A stretch of 16,955 bases of DNA from the NCBI GenBank assembly GCA_002434915.1, contig DJLG01000096.1, forward strand, positions 34,342 through 51,296, in the 5' to 3' direction. Positions 6,576 to 14,825 of this stretch are shown piece by piece. The notes below the pieces were generated by a model, which did no database searches, had not been told where the DNA came from, and saw only the letters and a program-made list of their open reading frames with translations. A program made the position numbers and the translations under genes. Position 1 is the stretch's first letter. Every line of letters begins with the position of its first letter. This stretch comes from Proteobacteria bacterium UBA6522 (GTDB lineage: Bacteria; Pseudomonadota; Gammaproteobacteria; Steroidobacterales; Rariloculaceae).

Positions 6576-7946
6576 TCAACCCACCTCAAACAAACGCTCT
6601 ACCTCATCAATTTGACGACGATCTAATATAAATAGAATGACATGATCATCTGACTCTATCACCGTATCATGATGAGCCATCATCACATCATCACCACGGA
6701 CAATAGCACTGATGGTTGCTCCAAGAGGAAGTCTAATATCTTCTATAGCTTTTCCAATAACTCGGGACTCACTGGCATTTCCATGGGCGATAGCTTCAAT
6801 TGCTTCAGCAGCTCGTTGCCTCAGCGAGTGAACTTTAACTACGTCTCCTCGTCGAACATGAGCAAGCAGCGTACCTAAAGTAATTTGTGGTGGAGAAATC
6901 GCAACATCTATGGTGCCGGCGGCCACTAACTCTGTATAGGCCGGCTTATTTATAACAGCCATGGCCTTGTGAGCTCCAAGTCTTTTTGCAAGCATTGCTG
7001 AAAGTATATTGGCTTCATCTGCATTAGTTACAGATACAAAAACATCTGCGCTGTCTATATTCTCTTCTAATAAAAAAGTCTCATCAGTTGCATCACCCTT
7101 AAGCACCATAGTTTTATTTATTTTTTCAGATTCTGAAACGGCTTTAGCACGCTCCGATCGACGCTCTATTAACTTTACATCATTTGAATCTTCTAAAGCC
7201 TGCGCAAGCCGAACACCAATGTTACCGCCGCCTGCAATCACCACGCTTCTAATAGGCTCATCAAGCTTACGCATCTCGCTAAGTACAGCTCGAATATCTT
7301 TTCGAGCCGCAATAAAAAAGACCTCGTCACCTTCTTCAACAACAGTGTCACCTTCCGGGATAATGCCTTCACCGCCCCGATAGATTGCGACAACACGACA
7401 CTCTACATTTGGAATATGCTGAGATAATTCTTTGAGTGGATGACCGATTAACGCGCCACCTTCGTGTGCGCGAACAGCTACAAGCCTAACTTTGCCTTCC
7501 GCAAATTCAAGAACCTGCAATGCACCAGGAAAATGAATCAACTCTTCAATATACTCAGTAACTAGTTCCTCTGGACTTATAATGAAATCAACTGAAAAAA
7601 CCCCATTTTTAAAAAGTGCTTGATGGTTTGTATACTCGGTTGCACGAATCCGTGCTATCCGCCTAGGAGTTTCAAAAAGGGTATGAGCAACTTGGCAAGC
7701 AGTCATATTAATTTCATCGCTATTTGTAAGCGCGATAATCATATCGGCATCTTTAGCGCCAGCTCGCTCTAAAACCTCGGGGTGAGATGCATTACCTACT
7801 ACTGTTCGAGCATCTAACCGTTCCTGAAGTTTTTTCAGCACTACTTCATCTTGATCAACAATAGTGACCTGATGAGCCTCCTCACCTGCTAAACTTTCGG
7901 CGGCAGTTTCACCAACCTGCCCGGCACCCAGAATTAAAATATTCAT
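6576..7946 (-). CDS. trkA: Trk potassium uptake system peripheral NAD-binding protein TrkA
   Basis: This is the cytoplasmic gating subunit that binds nucleotides and controls TrkH. The 456 residues hold the expected duplicated layout RCK_N-RCK_C-RCK_N-RCK_C. The first Rossmann domain has GAGQVG at 7-12 with acidic D31 at the end of strand two. The second has GGGNIG at 239-244 with E261 in the same place. RCK_C (TrkA_C) domains lie at about 140-220 and 370-450. The gene follows uvrD after 31 bases without an obvious Shine-Dalgarno, and trkH follows 35 bases later. The start ATG is supported by the immediate Rossmann strand MNILILGAG, which is the family's usual N-terminus. Confidence 0.97.
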   Translation of the reverse strand: MNILILGAGQVGETAAESLAGEEAHQVTIVDQDEVVLKKLQERLDARTVVGNASHPEVLERAGAKDADMIIALTNSDEINMTACQVAHTLFETPRRIARIRATEYTNHQALFKNGVFSVDFIISPEELVTEYIEELIHFPGALQVLEFAEGKVRLVAVRAHEGGALIGHPLKELSQHIPNVECRVVAIYRGGEGIIPEGDTVVEEGDEVFFIAARKDIRAVLSEMRKLDEPIRSVVIAGGGNIGVRLAQALEDSNDVKLIERRSERAKAVSESEKINKTMVLKGDATDETFLLEENIDSADVFVSVTNADEANILSAMLAKRLGAHKAMAVINKPAYTELVAAGTIDVAISPPQITLGTLLAHVRRGDVVKVHSLRQRAAEAIEAIAHGNASESRVIGKAIEDIRLPLGATISAIVRGDDVMMAHHDTVIESDDHVILFILDRRQIDEVERLFEVG

Positions 7947-7977
7947 GATGGGATATAATCTTAAATCGAGGCGTAGT

Positions 7978-10155
7978 TTACATCAGTTCGAGATTTGCAT
8001 ATGCAATAACTAACCATTTCGTCCCTGCTTGCTCAAAATTAACCTGAACCCGAATATTGGAACCACTCCCTTCACAGTTTAGAACAATCCCGTCTCCAAA
8101 TTTTTTATGCCTAACTCGTTGACCAAGATGTACGCCAGGCGGCTCTTCAATAAATTTTTTCTGTCTATATGCTGGCTTAGATTCTGTCTGCCTGTAAACT
8201 GGCCTAGATACAGAAAGTGTAGGCCTCACTTCTTCTAAAAGTTCTTGCGGAATTTCTTTAATGAACCGTGAGGGAATACCAAAGTTATCCGTACCATGTA
8301 AACGTCTCTGTTCAGCATAGGTCATCACAACTTTTTCTCTGGCTCTGGTCAACCCTACGTAACATAAGCGACGCTCTTCCTCTAATCCACCCGCATCATT
8401 TATAGATCGTTGATGAGGAAACAACCCCTCCTCTAGACCAGATAGGAAAACCAATGGAAACTCCAAACCTTTTGCCGAGTGTAAAGTCATCAATTGGACA
8501 CTATCCTCGAAAGCTTCAGCCTGAACATCCCCTGACTCTAATACCGCATAGGAAAGAAATTCTACGAGTGGTGGCAAATCGGAATTGTCATCACTGATCA
8601 ATCCACGAGCCGCGCTAACCAGTTCCTCTAGATTCTCCACCTTAGCCTCACCACGAACATGCCCATCCCGACCATGATGTTTTATTAGGCCGCTTTCCTC
8701 AGTAACACGACTAACCTGCTCATGCAGAACCAGGTTACGAGTATCCTGATCCAATCTTTCCACCAACTCAAGAAACACGGAGAGCGCTAGACTGGAGCGC
8801 TTAGCAATCTCTCCAGCTTTAATGAGTGCGTTTGCTGCATACCAAAGGCTTAAGCCAGCGCGCGCTGCCTCGCCACGCACAGCCTCCATAGTACGTGCTC
8901 CAATTCCACGCGGTGGCATATTAACTGCGCGTTCGAATGAAGGATCATCATTTCTATTAGCAATAAGCCGCATATAGGCTAATGCATCCTTGATCTCTGC
9001 GCGCTCAAAAAACCTTAGTCCACCGTATACTCGATAAGGTATTCCAGCGGCAAGAAGTGATTCCTCAAATACTCTTGACTGAGCATTGGACCGATAAAGT
9101 ATCGCAATATCACTTCTTGAGTTTCCTTGTCCGATGTAATCGGTAATTCGATTAATTACAAACTCAGCTTCATCTCTCTCATTAAAAGCAGAATAGAGAG
9201 TTAATAGTTCTCCAGCTTCTCCGTCCGTCCATAGTTTTTTGCCTAGACGAGAACTATTATTAGTAATAACTGCATTAGCCGCATTCAATATATTTGCTGT
9301 AGATCGGTAATTCTGTTCTAGCCTGATTACCTTAGAACCCTGAAAATCTTTCTCAAAAAAATGTAGGTTCTCAACACGCGCCCCTCTCCATCGGTAAATT
9401 GATTGATCATCATCACCAACGAAAAAAGGTGTTGCCTGTGTTCCTGCTAGAAGCTTTAACCATTGGTACTGAATTGTGTTGGTATCTTGAAACTCATCTA
9501 CAAGTAAATGTTCAAATCGGGATCTATATTTATTGAGTATGTCAGCCCTTTCTCTTAGTAACTCCAAAACACGTAAAAGTAGTTCACCAAAATCTACAAC
9601 CGAGGACTCAGCACATGCTTTTTCATAGTGCGCATAGATCTCTATCATCTGCTTGCGAGCAGAATTGCCTTCATCATCAATACTGACAGGCCGTAGACCC
9701 GCATCCTTTTGTGTGTTTATGAACCACTGCACTTCTCGAGGACTATAGTTATCTTCATCAATGCCTAATTTTTTAAACAATCGGCGAATCATGCGGAGCT
9801 GATCCTCCGAATCCATAATCTGAAACGCCTCTGTTAATCCGCTTTCCTGCCAGTGCATTCTTAGTAATCGGTGTGCCAAGCCATGAAAAGTACCTATCCA
9901 AAATTGCTTGGTTGGAACCCCTAGAAGCATCTCAATCCTTTGGTGCATCTCCATAGCTGCTTTATTTGTAAATGTGACAGCACAAAGCTTTTGTGGTGAT
10001 AAACCCTCAACACTGATCAGCCAGGCTATTCGATGAACTAAAACTCGGGTTTTACCACTACCAGCCCCAGCTAAAACCAGTGTCGGCTGCCCAGGCGTGG
10101 TCACTGCCTCCCTCTGCGCATCGTTCAGTGGGTCGATAATCGCGGTAACGTCCAT
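7978..10155 (-). CDS. uvrD: DNA helicase II UvrD
   Basis: This is a superfamily 1A 3'-5' DNA helicase acting in nucleotide excision and mismatch repair. Its 725 residues compare with 720 in E. coli UvrD, and similarity runs end to end. Motifs in order are: Walker A GAGSGKT at 30-36, motif Ia TFTNKAA at 61-67, DEFQDTN at 220-226, GDDDQSIYRWRGA at 247-259, QNYRS at 281-285, TLHSAKGLEF at 557-566 and YVGLTRAR at 599-606. The C-terminal tail keeps the GQRVRHKKFGDG segment and a WLVIAYANLE end, as in UvrD rather than Rep. The start MDVTAIIDPLND aligns with the E. coli N-terminus, although no Shine-Dalgarno is evident. It lies 27 bases downstream of ctaB and 31 bases upstream of trkA. Confidence 0.97.
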   Translation of the reverse strand: MDVTAIIDPLNDAQREAVTTPGQPTLVLAGAGSGKTRVLVHRIAWLISVEGLSPQKLCAVTFTNKAAMEMHQRIEMLLGVPTKQFWIGTFHGLAHRLLRMHWQESGLTEAFQIMDSEDQLRMIRRLFKKLGIDEDNYSPREVQWFINTQKDAGLRPVSIDDEGNSARKQMIEIYAHYEKACAESSVVDFGELLLRVLELLRERADILNKYRSRFEHLLVDEFQDTNTIQYQWLKLLAGTQATPFFVGDDDQSIYRWRGARVENLHFFEKDFQGSKVIRLEQNYRSTANILNAANAVITNNSSRLGKKLWTDGEAGELLTLYSAFNERDEAEFVINRITDYIGQGNSRSDIAILYRSNAQSRVFEESLLAAGIPYRVYGGLRFFERAEIKDALAYMRLIANRNDDPSFERAVNMPPRGIGARTMEAVRGEAARAGLSLWYAANALIKAGEIAKRSSLALSVFLELVERLDQDTRNLVLHEQVSRVTEESGLIKHHGRDGHVRGEAKVENLEELVSAARGLISDDNSDLPPLVEFLSYAVLESGDVQAEAFEDSVQLMTLHSAKGLEFPLVFLSGLEEGLFPHQRSINDAGGLEEERRLCYVGLTRAREKVVMTYAEQRRLHGTDNFGIPSRFIKEIPQELLEEVRPTLSVSRPVYRQTESKPAYRQKKFIEEPPGVHLGQRVRHKKFGDGIVLNCEGSGSNIRVQVNFEQAGTKWLVIAYANLELM

Positions 10156-10182
10156 GGCAAAAAACAGTCTTAGATTTGAGAA

Positions 10183-11097
10183 CTACTCAGGCCAGATGAA
10201 GGGCATATAATGATCTGCCAACAGGAAACAAAATAATGCCATCAAATAACTGATTGAATAACCAAATGTTTTCATGGCCATATCTTCGTCACGACCCCAC
10301 TTTAACCGGATCGCATAATAAAGAAATCCAACGCCCAGTAGTACCGCAGCAAACAAATACAAAATGCCAGTCATTCCAGTTATATAAGGCAGAACAGAAA
10401 TAATAATTAATAGAATTGTGTAATACACAATGAAGGATTTTGTGACCTCTGGTCCGTGAGTAACGGGTAACATAGGTACACCTGCTTTTGCATAATCGTC
10501 CCTGCGCGCTACTGCCAAGGCCCAAAAATGAGGTGGAGTCCATGTAAAAATTATCAAGAACAATAACAAGGCATATCCACTAACTTCGTTAGTTACCGCT
10601 GTCCAACCAAGCACCGGAGGAGAAGCACCAGCCGCACCACCTATGACTATATTTTGAGGTGTTGCTCTTTTTAGATAGACCGTATAAACCACTGCATACC
10701 CAATAAGAGAAAGAAAGGTTAGCGCCGCGGTAAGAACATTAATAAAAAAAACAAGTATCGCTATGCCAACAAAACCAAGCGTTACAGCAAAAATCAAGGC
10801 ATCTCTATCTTTGATTAGTCCCTTGGGCATAGGTCTATCACGTGTCCGTAGCATTTCTGCATCTAAACGTTGATCAAGAATATGGTTTACAGCAGCACCG
10901 GACGCAGCAGAAAGCCCAATACCCAGGCTAGCAAACAGTAATATTTTCCAATCCACTGATCCGGGCGTAGAAAGAAACATCCCAACGATGGCAGTAAAAA
11001 CCAGAAGTTGTACTACGCCAGGCTTAGTTAGAACGTAATAATCACGCCAACTAGCTGTTACTGGCGAGTCAGCTGTTTCTAATTCTTTGGTTAGCAT
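10183..11097 (-). CDS. ctaB: Protoheme IX farnesyltransferase (heme O synthase)
   Basis: This enzyme transfers a farnesyl group to protoheme IX to make heme O, the precursor of heme A. It is an inner-membrane UbiA-superfamily prenyltransferase of 304 residues (also called CyoE or COX10). The metal-diphosphate motif NHILDQRLD is at 71-79, followed by TRDRPMP. A second conserved region, RRDDYAKAGVPMLPVTHG, is near 196-213. Nine or so membrane segments are visible. Its start overlaps the end of ctaA by 29 bases, and no good Shine-Dalgarno precedes the ATG, so translation probably depends on ctaA. The heme it makes is needed by the aa3 oxidase encoded at the left of the window. Confidence 0.96.
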   Translation of the reverse strand: MLTKELETADSPVTASWRDYYVLTKPGVVQLLVFTAIVGMFLSTPGSVDWKILLFASLGIGLSAASGAAVNHILDQRLDAEMLRTRDRPMPKGLIKDRDALIFAVTLGFVGIAILVFFINVLTAALTFLSLIGYAVVYTVYLKRATPQNIVIGGAAGASPPVLGWTAVTNEVSGYALLLFLIIFTWTPPHFWALAVARRDDYAKAGVPMLPVTHGPEVTKSFIVYYTILLIIISVLPYITGMTGILYLFAAVLLGVGFLYYAIRLKWGRDEDMAMKTFGYSISYLMALFCFLLADHYMPFIWPE

Positions 11098-12052
11098 TTA
11101 GAACCATTATTAACAATAAAGCTCCCACACCATTGTGGGCAACTGCAACTGCAAGAGGAGCACCGTATAAAACTACACTTATTCCTAGAATCACCTGGGC
11201 CAAAAGAGTTGTTAGCAACCCAAGACCATCAAATTTAAGCCCTGGTCTCTTGAACATCAACCATCCTAAAATGCTGAGCGCAAAAAATGTCAAAATTGCA
11301 CCCAGTCGATGTGTGAAATGGATAGCTACCCGAGCCGGATTGTCTAGCACTCCTCCTTCATAGTCTATGCCCACACCCCTCCACATAACGAACCCTTCAT
11401 GAAAATCGGCTATTGGTGGCCACCATTGAGTTTGGCAAGTAGGAAAATCAGGGCATGCCAAAGCAGCATAGTTAGCGCTCGTCCAACCACCCAAGGAAAT
11501 TTGAAGGAAAAGTATAACCAAAGCTACCAGCCCTAGGTTTTTTAAAGACCGAGTCTGAGAAGACACTCTTAAATCAGATGTTCGCCATCTTCCAAGCCAA
11601 AATAGGAGCCCCAGTGTAGTGAACCCACCCAACAAATGGGCCATCACAACCACGGGTTTCAGGAGTAACGTAACTGTCCACATACCCAAAATTCCCTGAA
11701 AAATCACTACCCCTAGTAGAACAAAAGGTAAGCGTATAGGTTGTTTTGGATCATGACGATTTAGCCAAGCCATGCCTGCTAACAAGACACACAAAAAACC
11801 AAGGCCGCTTGCAAGATAACGATGAATCATCTCACGCCATGCTTTACCAACTTCGAGAGGACGTTCTGGAAAACCAGAGAGTGCATCCGCACGCTCTATT
11901 GGACTATCTGGAACAAAAAATTGTCCATAGCAACCAGGCCAATCTGGACAACCAAGCCCCGCATCTGTCAAACGGACCCAAGCTCCTACGGTCACAACCA
12001 GGAAAGCAAGTAAAAGTCCGCCACGAGCTAGTTTTAAAAAATAAGCATTCAA
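11069..12052 (-). CDS. ctaA: Heme A synthase (CtaA/COX15 family)
   Basis: This inner-membrane protein oxidises the heme O methyl group to the formyl group of heme A. Numbered from the chosen start, it has 327 residues in two homologous four-helix halves. Heme-ligand histidines are H77 (EMIHRYLA), H139 (MAHLLGG), H248 (HFTHRLGA) and H306 (VAHNGVGA). Each half also has a periplasmic Cys pair, GCPDWPGC (C35, C41) and ACPDFPTC (C200, C206). I chose the TTG at 12052 because AGGCGGG (12062-12068) lies nine bases upstream and because MNAYFLKLA matches the short N-termini of the family. A TTG three codons earlier, at 12061, abuts that Shine-Dalgarno. The next gene, ctaB, overlaps it by 29 bases. Confidence 0.95.
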   Translation of the reverse strand: MNAYFLKLARGGLLLAFLVVTVGAWVRLTDAGLGCPDWPGCYGQFFVPDSPIERADALSGFPERPLEVGKAWREMIHRYLASGLGFLCVLLAGMAWLNRHDPKQPIRLPFVLLGVVIFQGILGMWTVTLLLKPVVVMAHLLGGFTTLGLLFWLGRWRTSDLRVSSQTRSLKNLGLVALVILFLQISLGGWTSANYAALACPDFPTCQTQWWPPIADFHEGFVMWRGVGIDYEGGVLDNPARVAIHFTHRLGAILTFFALSILGWLMFKRPGLKFDGLGLLTTLLAQVILGISVVLYGAPLAVAVAHNGVGALLLIMVLNANQRIRNS

Positions 12053-12053
12053 C

Positions 12054-12641
12054 CTAGACAACCCGCCTAATGGCTATAAGTCTCTTAAGATCACGAAGTA
12101 CCCCCTGTTGTTTGGCATCAGGTGGATAACCAAAAACAAGGTTCCCATTAGGATTAACTATATAAATACGGCCTTCCATAAGGAAATCCTCACCTAGAAC
12201 TCTCCTCAACGGAGCAGCTGTAGAGCCTTTGATGCGGCCAATAATCAGGCCCTCCGGAAGATTAATGGTGCTCAATGAAACACTATCATTTCCGCCATAC
12301 AAATAAACCAACTGTATATCTTCAAATTCATTTGAAGCGGCAAGTTGTACACCCTCCAATACATTCAGACTATGCAAACAATTCTCATCACAATCAGAAA
12401 TATGAGCATAGATTAAAGACCAACGCCCACGTGCCCAATCCGACTCCAAAAGACCGCCACTATTAAGCTCTAAACTGGACTCAGGCAATATAACTGTTGA
12501 CTTATATCGTTCTCCATAAGGCGGCTGTATTTGAGGTAACCATCCAAGCTCCAACGGTCCAAAAATTGCTACGGCGACTAACACAGGTGGCCCAAAAAAT
12601 AGCACAGCTAAGATACGTGATTCCCAGGATCGTTTTCTCAT
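12054..12641 (-). CDS. Thioredoxin-fold, Sco-related cytochrome oxidase assembly protein
   Basis: This is a 195-residue protein with one N-terminal membrane anchor (about 9-28) and a periplasmic domain. After WARGRWSLIYAH comes a CxxxC motif, C84-DEN-C88, placed as in Sco copper chaperones. The end has RIYIVNPNGNLVFGY (about 157-171), like the beta-strand of Sco and thioredoxin-like folds, then a basic helix. I recognise the family often found just ahead of ctaA/ctaB in proteobacterial oxidase clusters. The Sco copper-ligand His is not visible at its expected place before the terminal strand, so a thiol-disulphide or scaffolding role is as likely as copper transfer. The stop lies one base before the likely TTG of ctaA, and a 174-base gap precedes this gene. 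Confidence 0.75.
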   Translation of the reverse strand: MRKRSWESRILAVLFFGPPVLVAVAIFGPLELGWLPQIQPPYGERYKSTVILPESSLELNSGGLLESDWARGRWSLIYAHISDCDENCLHSLNVLEGVQLAASNEFEDIQLVYLYGGNDSVSLSTINLPEGLIIGRIKGSTAAPLRRVLGEDFLMEGRIYIVNPNGNLVFGYPPDAKQQGVLRDLKRLIAIRRVV

Positions 12642-12683
12642 GACTTACAGTACGGGTTCTCGATACCAGTTAAAAATCCATGG

Positions 12684-12712
12684 CTAATAGGTACAGTGGC
12701 TCCATTGTTCAA
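12684..12712 (-). promoter_or_regulatory. Candidate sigma70 promoter for the ctaA-ctaB block
   Basis: On the minus strand, TTGAAC (12712-12707) and TATTAG (12689-12684) are separated by 17 bases, each matching four of six consensus positions. Initiation would give a leader of roughly 35 bases before the ATG at 12641. The gap between bioC and the Sco-like gene is the largest in the window, which is why a promoter is expected here. The match is modest. Confidence 0.3.
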
Positions 12713-12722
12713 ATGGTTAGCC
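12698..12722. repeat. Imperfect inverted repeat overlapping the candidate promoter
   Basis: GGCTCCATT and AATGGTTAGCC form a nine-base-pair stem with two bulged bases around GTTCA. It covers the candidate -35 element and has no adjoining T run on either strand. It could be an operator or an RNA stem; it does not look like an intrinsic terminator for bioC. Confidence 0.3.
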
Positions 12723-12794
12723 GCAATGAATAAACTTATCGCCCTTATTACGAGCTAATATGCAGCCATTAGGCATTAAGGCTACAGAATGGAA

Positions 12795-12803
12795 ATTGTA
12801 CCA
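12795..12803 (-). promoter_or_regulatory. Candidate extended -10 promoter element
   Basis: TGGTACAAT on the minus strand is a TGnTACAAT extended -10, with five of six matches to TATAAT. No good -35 is seen, which extended -10 promoters can tolerate. It lies just after the bioC stop and would give a leader of about 145 bases ahead of the Sco-like gene. Confidence 0.28.
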
Positions 12804-12815
12804 GAATTGCTCCGG

Positions 12816-13733
12816 TTAACTCGTGTCATCTGTATCAACTGACTGACGTTCACTCGGTAGTGCTTCAGTAATGTCTTCGATAGGTATACTAACAACCTTA
12901 TCATTGGGTTTTGTTGAGCTAGCTAAGCCCCAAGCAAGTCCAAAAACTAGCTCAATACTGATAGAAAGTGATCCCTCTACTCTGCATGCCTCTAACTGAC
13001 TACAAAAATTCTCCCAACGACCAGGGCTAGTCAACTGCATCCTTCTACCGAAAGCCATATTGGTCGCTCCGGTAGCCCTTAAATCCTCGAATAGCCGATC
13101 ACGAATTTGGTAAGTTAATTTGAACCGATCAATATCCATTACAGGCTCAGTTAATCCTGATCGTACTGCTGTATCTCCAAGATCATGCATATCCAAAAAA
13201 CCATGAACATGTATATGTTCATCAATCCCTGTCCAGGCACGGCGAATTTCTTGAAATGTATCTGGCCCTACTGTTGTAAATACCATTAAGCCACCATCGC
13301 ACAATACCCTTGCAGCCTCTTGAAATAGCCCCTGGGGATCACACCAAGGCAGTATTAGGTTCGCAAATATCAAGTCCACCGTATCATCTAAAAGTGGCAG
13401 TTTTTCTGCATCTCCTACTAGCGAAGTTACAGAATCTAGGCTACTACAACGGTTTTTGGTAATGCTTGCCATTGGTGCTGCAAGGTCAATAGCAAGAACT
13501 TTAGCATTAGGATATAACGCGTTTAATTCTATAGTTCCCTTTCCAGTTGCCGATCCAAGGTCTAATACTCGGCGTGGCTTTAACTCAAAGAACGGTAATC
13601 GTTCAAGCATCCTGCTTCGGGCCTCAGAATGGATAATATCTGCACTATCAAATGTAGGAGCTGACCTAGTAAATCGTCCTAAAAGTAGTCTCCTATCTGG
13701 CAAACCGATAAGCCGTGATTGATCTTGAGTCAT
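12816..13733 (-). CDS. bioC: Malonyl-ACP O-methyltransferase BioC
   Basis: This is a cytoplasmic SAM-dependent methyltransferase that caps malonyl-ACP so that the fatty-acid synthase can build the pimeloyl chain for biotin. It has 305 residues, longer than the roughly 250 of E. coli BioC. Motif I is VLDLGSATGKG at 56-66, the acidic residue after strand two is D83, and DLIFANLILPWCD near 119 is the motif IV region. FTTVGPDTFQEIR and the DMHDLGDTAVRSG stretch further on are characteristic of BioC rather than of UbiE-type enzymes. The last 30 residues are acidic and poorly structured. It follows bioB by 41 bases, which supports the biotin assignment. No clear Shine-Dalgarno precedes the ATG. Confidence 0.88.
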   Translation of the reverse strand: MTQDQSRLIGLPDRRLLLGRFTRSAPTFDSADIIHSEARSRMLERLPFFELKPRRVLDLGSATGKGTIELNALYPNAKVLAIDLAAPMASITKNRCSSLDSVTSLVGDAEKLPLLDDTVDLIFANLILPWCDPQGLFQEAARVLCDGGLMVFTTVGPDTFQEIRRAWTGIDEHIHVHGFLDMHDLGDTAVRSGLTEPVMDIDRFKLTYQIRDRLFEDLRATGATNMAFGRRMQLTSPGRWENFCSQLEACRVEGSLSISIELVFGLAWGLASSTKPNDKVVSIPIEDITEALPSERQSVDTDDTS

Positions 13734-13774
13734 AGGTCAAAAAATTAAGCAAAACTTGGAAGAAAACTTAATAA

Positions 13775-14797
13775 TCAGCTCACATTTTTTGCGGGTTCAG
13801 GCTTAAGGCCTAGTTTAGAAAAAAGCGCCTGGTCTGCTTCATGCTCTGGGTTTTCAGTAGTTAGCAATATATCGCCATAAAAGATTGAATTGGCGCCTGC
13901 AGCAAAACATAACGCCTGTAATTCATCTGTAAACTCTCCACGTCCTGCCGAAAGGCGCACATGTGAACGTGGCATAAGAATTCGTGCAACCCCAATAGTA
14001 CGAGCAAATTCTAGGCCATCAACGCAACCCTTCTCAGCTAGCGGCGTTCCAGGAATGGGCACAAGTTGATTAATAGGTACACTTTCTGGCTGGGATACAA
14101 GTGTAGATAGCGTATGAAGAAGAGAAACACGATCAGAGCGATTTTCTCCCATTCCAATAATGCCACCACAACATACTTTCATCCCTGCTGCCCTTACATG
14201 TTCTAGAGTTTCGAGCCGATCTGAAAAGCTACGGGTAGTTATAATTTTTGGGTAATAAGACTCTGATGTATCTAGGTTATGGTTATAAAAATCTAGCCCT
14301 GCACAAGCAAGCTGCTCAGCTTGCGTTTGTGTTAACAATCCTAGCGTTGCACAAGTTTCCATTCCCATGGCTTTAATTTCAGTAATCATCTGGGCAATTT
14401 TCTCTACCTGCCTATTTTTTGGGCCTCGATAAGCAGCTCCCATACAAAAGCGTGTAGCTCCAGCAGCTTTTGCCTCCCTCGCAGCTAACCTCACCTCGTC
14501 AAGCGACATAAGGTTTTCGGTCTCTACATTAGTGTCATACCGAATGCTTTGTGGGCAGTACGCACAATCCTCTGGGCATCCTCCTGTTTTAATAGATAAC
14601 AATGTGGAAATTTGCACAGCATTAGCATCAAAATTTTTCCTATGCACCCATTGAGCTGCATATAGAAGGTCATTTAAAGGTAAATTAAATAATGCTTCAA
14701 CGTCCGAAAGTTCCCAGTCTGTCCTAGCTTTTCCTGTAATTAGTAATTCACCAACTTCTAGTTGGCAAGTTCTAGTGTTTGTATTTTCAGTAGACAT
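13775..14797 (-). CDS. bioB: Biotin synthase BioB
   Basis: This radical-SAM enzyme inserts sulfur into dethiobiotin, the last step of biotin synthesis. Residues C74, C78 and C81 (CPEDCAYC) bind the 4Fe-4S cluster. The 2Fe-2S ligands C118, C149, C209 and R281 are all present, at a constant offset of +21 from the E. coli enzyme (C97, C128, C188, R260). YNHNLDTS is at 171-178. The N-terminus is about 21 residues longer than in E. coli, and the E. coli C-terminal tail is absent, giving 340 residues. bioC follows 41 bases later, and ubiA lies 28 bases upstream. The other biotin genes (bioF, bioA, bioD, and a bioH-type esterase) are not in the window. Confidence 0.97.
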   Translation of the reverse strand: MSTENTNTRTCQLEVGELLITGKARTDWELSDVEALFNLPLNDLLYAAQWVHRKNFDANAVQISTLLSIKTGGCPEDCAYCPQSIRYDTNVETENLMSLDEVRLAAREAKAAGATRFCMGAAYRGPKNRQVEKIAQMITEIKAMGMETCATLGLLTQTQAEQLACAGLDFYNHNLDTSESYYPKIITTRSFSDRLETLEHVRAAGMKVCCGGIIGMGENRSDRVSLLHTLSTLVSQPESVPINQLVPIPGTPLAEKGCVDGLEFARTIGVARILMPRSHVRLSAGRGEFTDELQALCFAAGANSIFYGDILLTTENPEHEADQALFSKLGLKPEPAKNVS

Positions 14798-14825
14798 AGG
14801 GTTATACGTTTAAATCGTCCACAAT

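Noticed and set aside
7009..7383. A 124-codon open frame on the plus strand inside trkA
   Set aside because: It is antisense to the well-supported trkA gene, is rich in Ser/Thr as expected from reverse reading, and matches no family I know.
10289..10543. An 84-codon open frame on the minus strand inside ctaB
   Set aside because: It is a shifted frame of ctaB, Cys/Ser-rich and without a ribosome site.
11746..12057. A 103-codon open frame on the plus strand inside ctaA
   Set aside because: It is antisense to a secure gene with conserved heme ligands; composition and lack of any motif suggest a shadow frame.
12698..12722. Intrinsic terminator for bioC
   Set aside because: The stem is only moderately stable and no T run follows on the minus strand, so it is listed as an inverted repeat only.
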